Positions 6,152 to 6,372 of a stretch of 6,372 nt of DNA are shown here, piece after piece (the stretch's first letter is position 1; each line of letters begins with the position of its first letter). The notes below the pieces were generated by a model, which saw only the letters and a list, made by a program, of their open reading frames with translations, was not told the origin of the DNA and did not search any database. Made by a program: the position numbers and the translations under genes. Location of the stretch: the NCBI GenBank assembly GCA_036163455.1, contig JAYZKL010000015.1, positions 1-6,372 of the forward strand, in the 5' to 3' direction. Source of the DNA: GCA-2701705 sp036163455 (GTDB lineage Bacteria; Pseudomonadota; Gammaproteobacteria; GCA-002705445; GCA-002716945).

Positions 6152-6372
6152 ATGGGTTATAAATATTTAAATAAATGGGTTGAAGAGAAGCAACTGAGAT
6201 ATCTTGGTAGTAAATTTAGGTTACTATGCATAGATAATAATTCTTTAACAAAGAGACTGCAAAATCTCTCAAAGAAGGGATTTAATATAAATATTATTGA
6301 CCAAAAAAACTTCTATTTATCTGATAAGAATTTTTTTGATTTTAGTAATATATTTAAAGGTTATGTTATTTA
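6152..6372 (+). CDS. ubiC: Probable chorismate-pyruvate lyase UbiC, 5' part (3' end outside window)
   Basis: UbiC removes pyruvate from chorismate to give 4-hydroxybenzoate, the first committed step of ubiquinone synthesis. The frame is open from the ATG at 6152 to the window end, giving 73 residues plus two bases; E. coli UbiC has 165. The best match is DNNSLTKRLQ, which aligns with the EDSMTKRFE segment of E. coli UbiC, followed by a similarly placed hydrophobic stretch. The fragment stops about where the catalytic arginine segment (LREIL in E. coli) would start, so the decisive residue is not visible. Position after recG fits, since ubiC-ubiA genes lie near recG in some gammaproteobacteria such as Pseudomonas (recalled, not checked). 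The ATG is 1 nt after the recG stop with no evident ribosome site, implying translational coupling. It could be another small protein, because similarity rests on one motif and context. Confidence 0.68.
   Translation, partial: MGYKYLNKWVEEKQLRYLGSKFRLLCIDNNSLTKRLQNLSKKGFNINIIDQKNFYLSDKNFFDFSNIFKGYVI

Noticed and set aside
1..6372. CRISPR array, toxin-antitoxin pair, defence system or mobile element
   Set aside because: No regular direct repeats, inverted terminal repeats, transposase or small toxin-like gene pair is visible. The tyrosine recombinase is XerC by residue positions and context, not a phage or integron integrase.

Overview
The window looks like a compact, AT-rich chromosomal segment from a gammaproteobacterium. 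The evidence is gene content and order: hslV-hslU followed by a stand-alone DUF971 gene, dapF next to xerC, and ridA-recG followed by a ubiC-like gene are all arrangements I associate with Gammaproteobacteria. The low GC, the AGA-rich arginine codons, and intergenic gaps that are almost absent suggest a streamlined genome, perhaps a marine SAR86-type lineage. That placement is an inference from composition and layout and was not tested by phylogeny.

All eight genes lie on the plus strand. In order they are: the 3' part of dapF (1-585), xerC (578-1483), hslV (1486-2019), hslU (2016-3359), a DUF971 / gamma-butyrobetaine hydroxylase N-terminal-like gene (3364-3720), ridA (3717-4103), recG (4078 or 4090 to 6150), and the 5' part of a probable ubiC (6152 to the window end). 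Every junction is an overlap or a gap of at most 4 nt, so one long polycistronic unit is plausible. There is no gene-free stretch, no convincing internal promoter or terminator, and no tRNA, rRNA, CRISPR array, insertion sequence or notable repeat.

Functionally this is housekeeping. DapF makes meso-diaminopimelate for peptidoglycan and lysine. XerC resolves chromosome dimers together with XerD. HslV and HslU form the ATP-dependent HslUV (ClpYQ) protease. RidA detoxifies reactive enamine/imine intermediates. RecG remodels replication forks and branched DNA. UbiC starts ubiquinone synthesis. The genes do not form one pathway. They look like three conserved neighbourhoods (dapF-xerC, hslVU-DUF971, ridA-recG-ubiC) joined end to end, probably by genome compaction.

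I did not find a new biological system. Points worth a second look are modest: substitutions beside the DapF active site, the joined gene order with no DUF484 gene between dapF and xerC, the start-codon ambiguities of xerC and recG, an incomplete zinc-ligand set in the DUF971 protein, and a visible drop in GC across recG and the ubiC-like gene.
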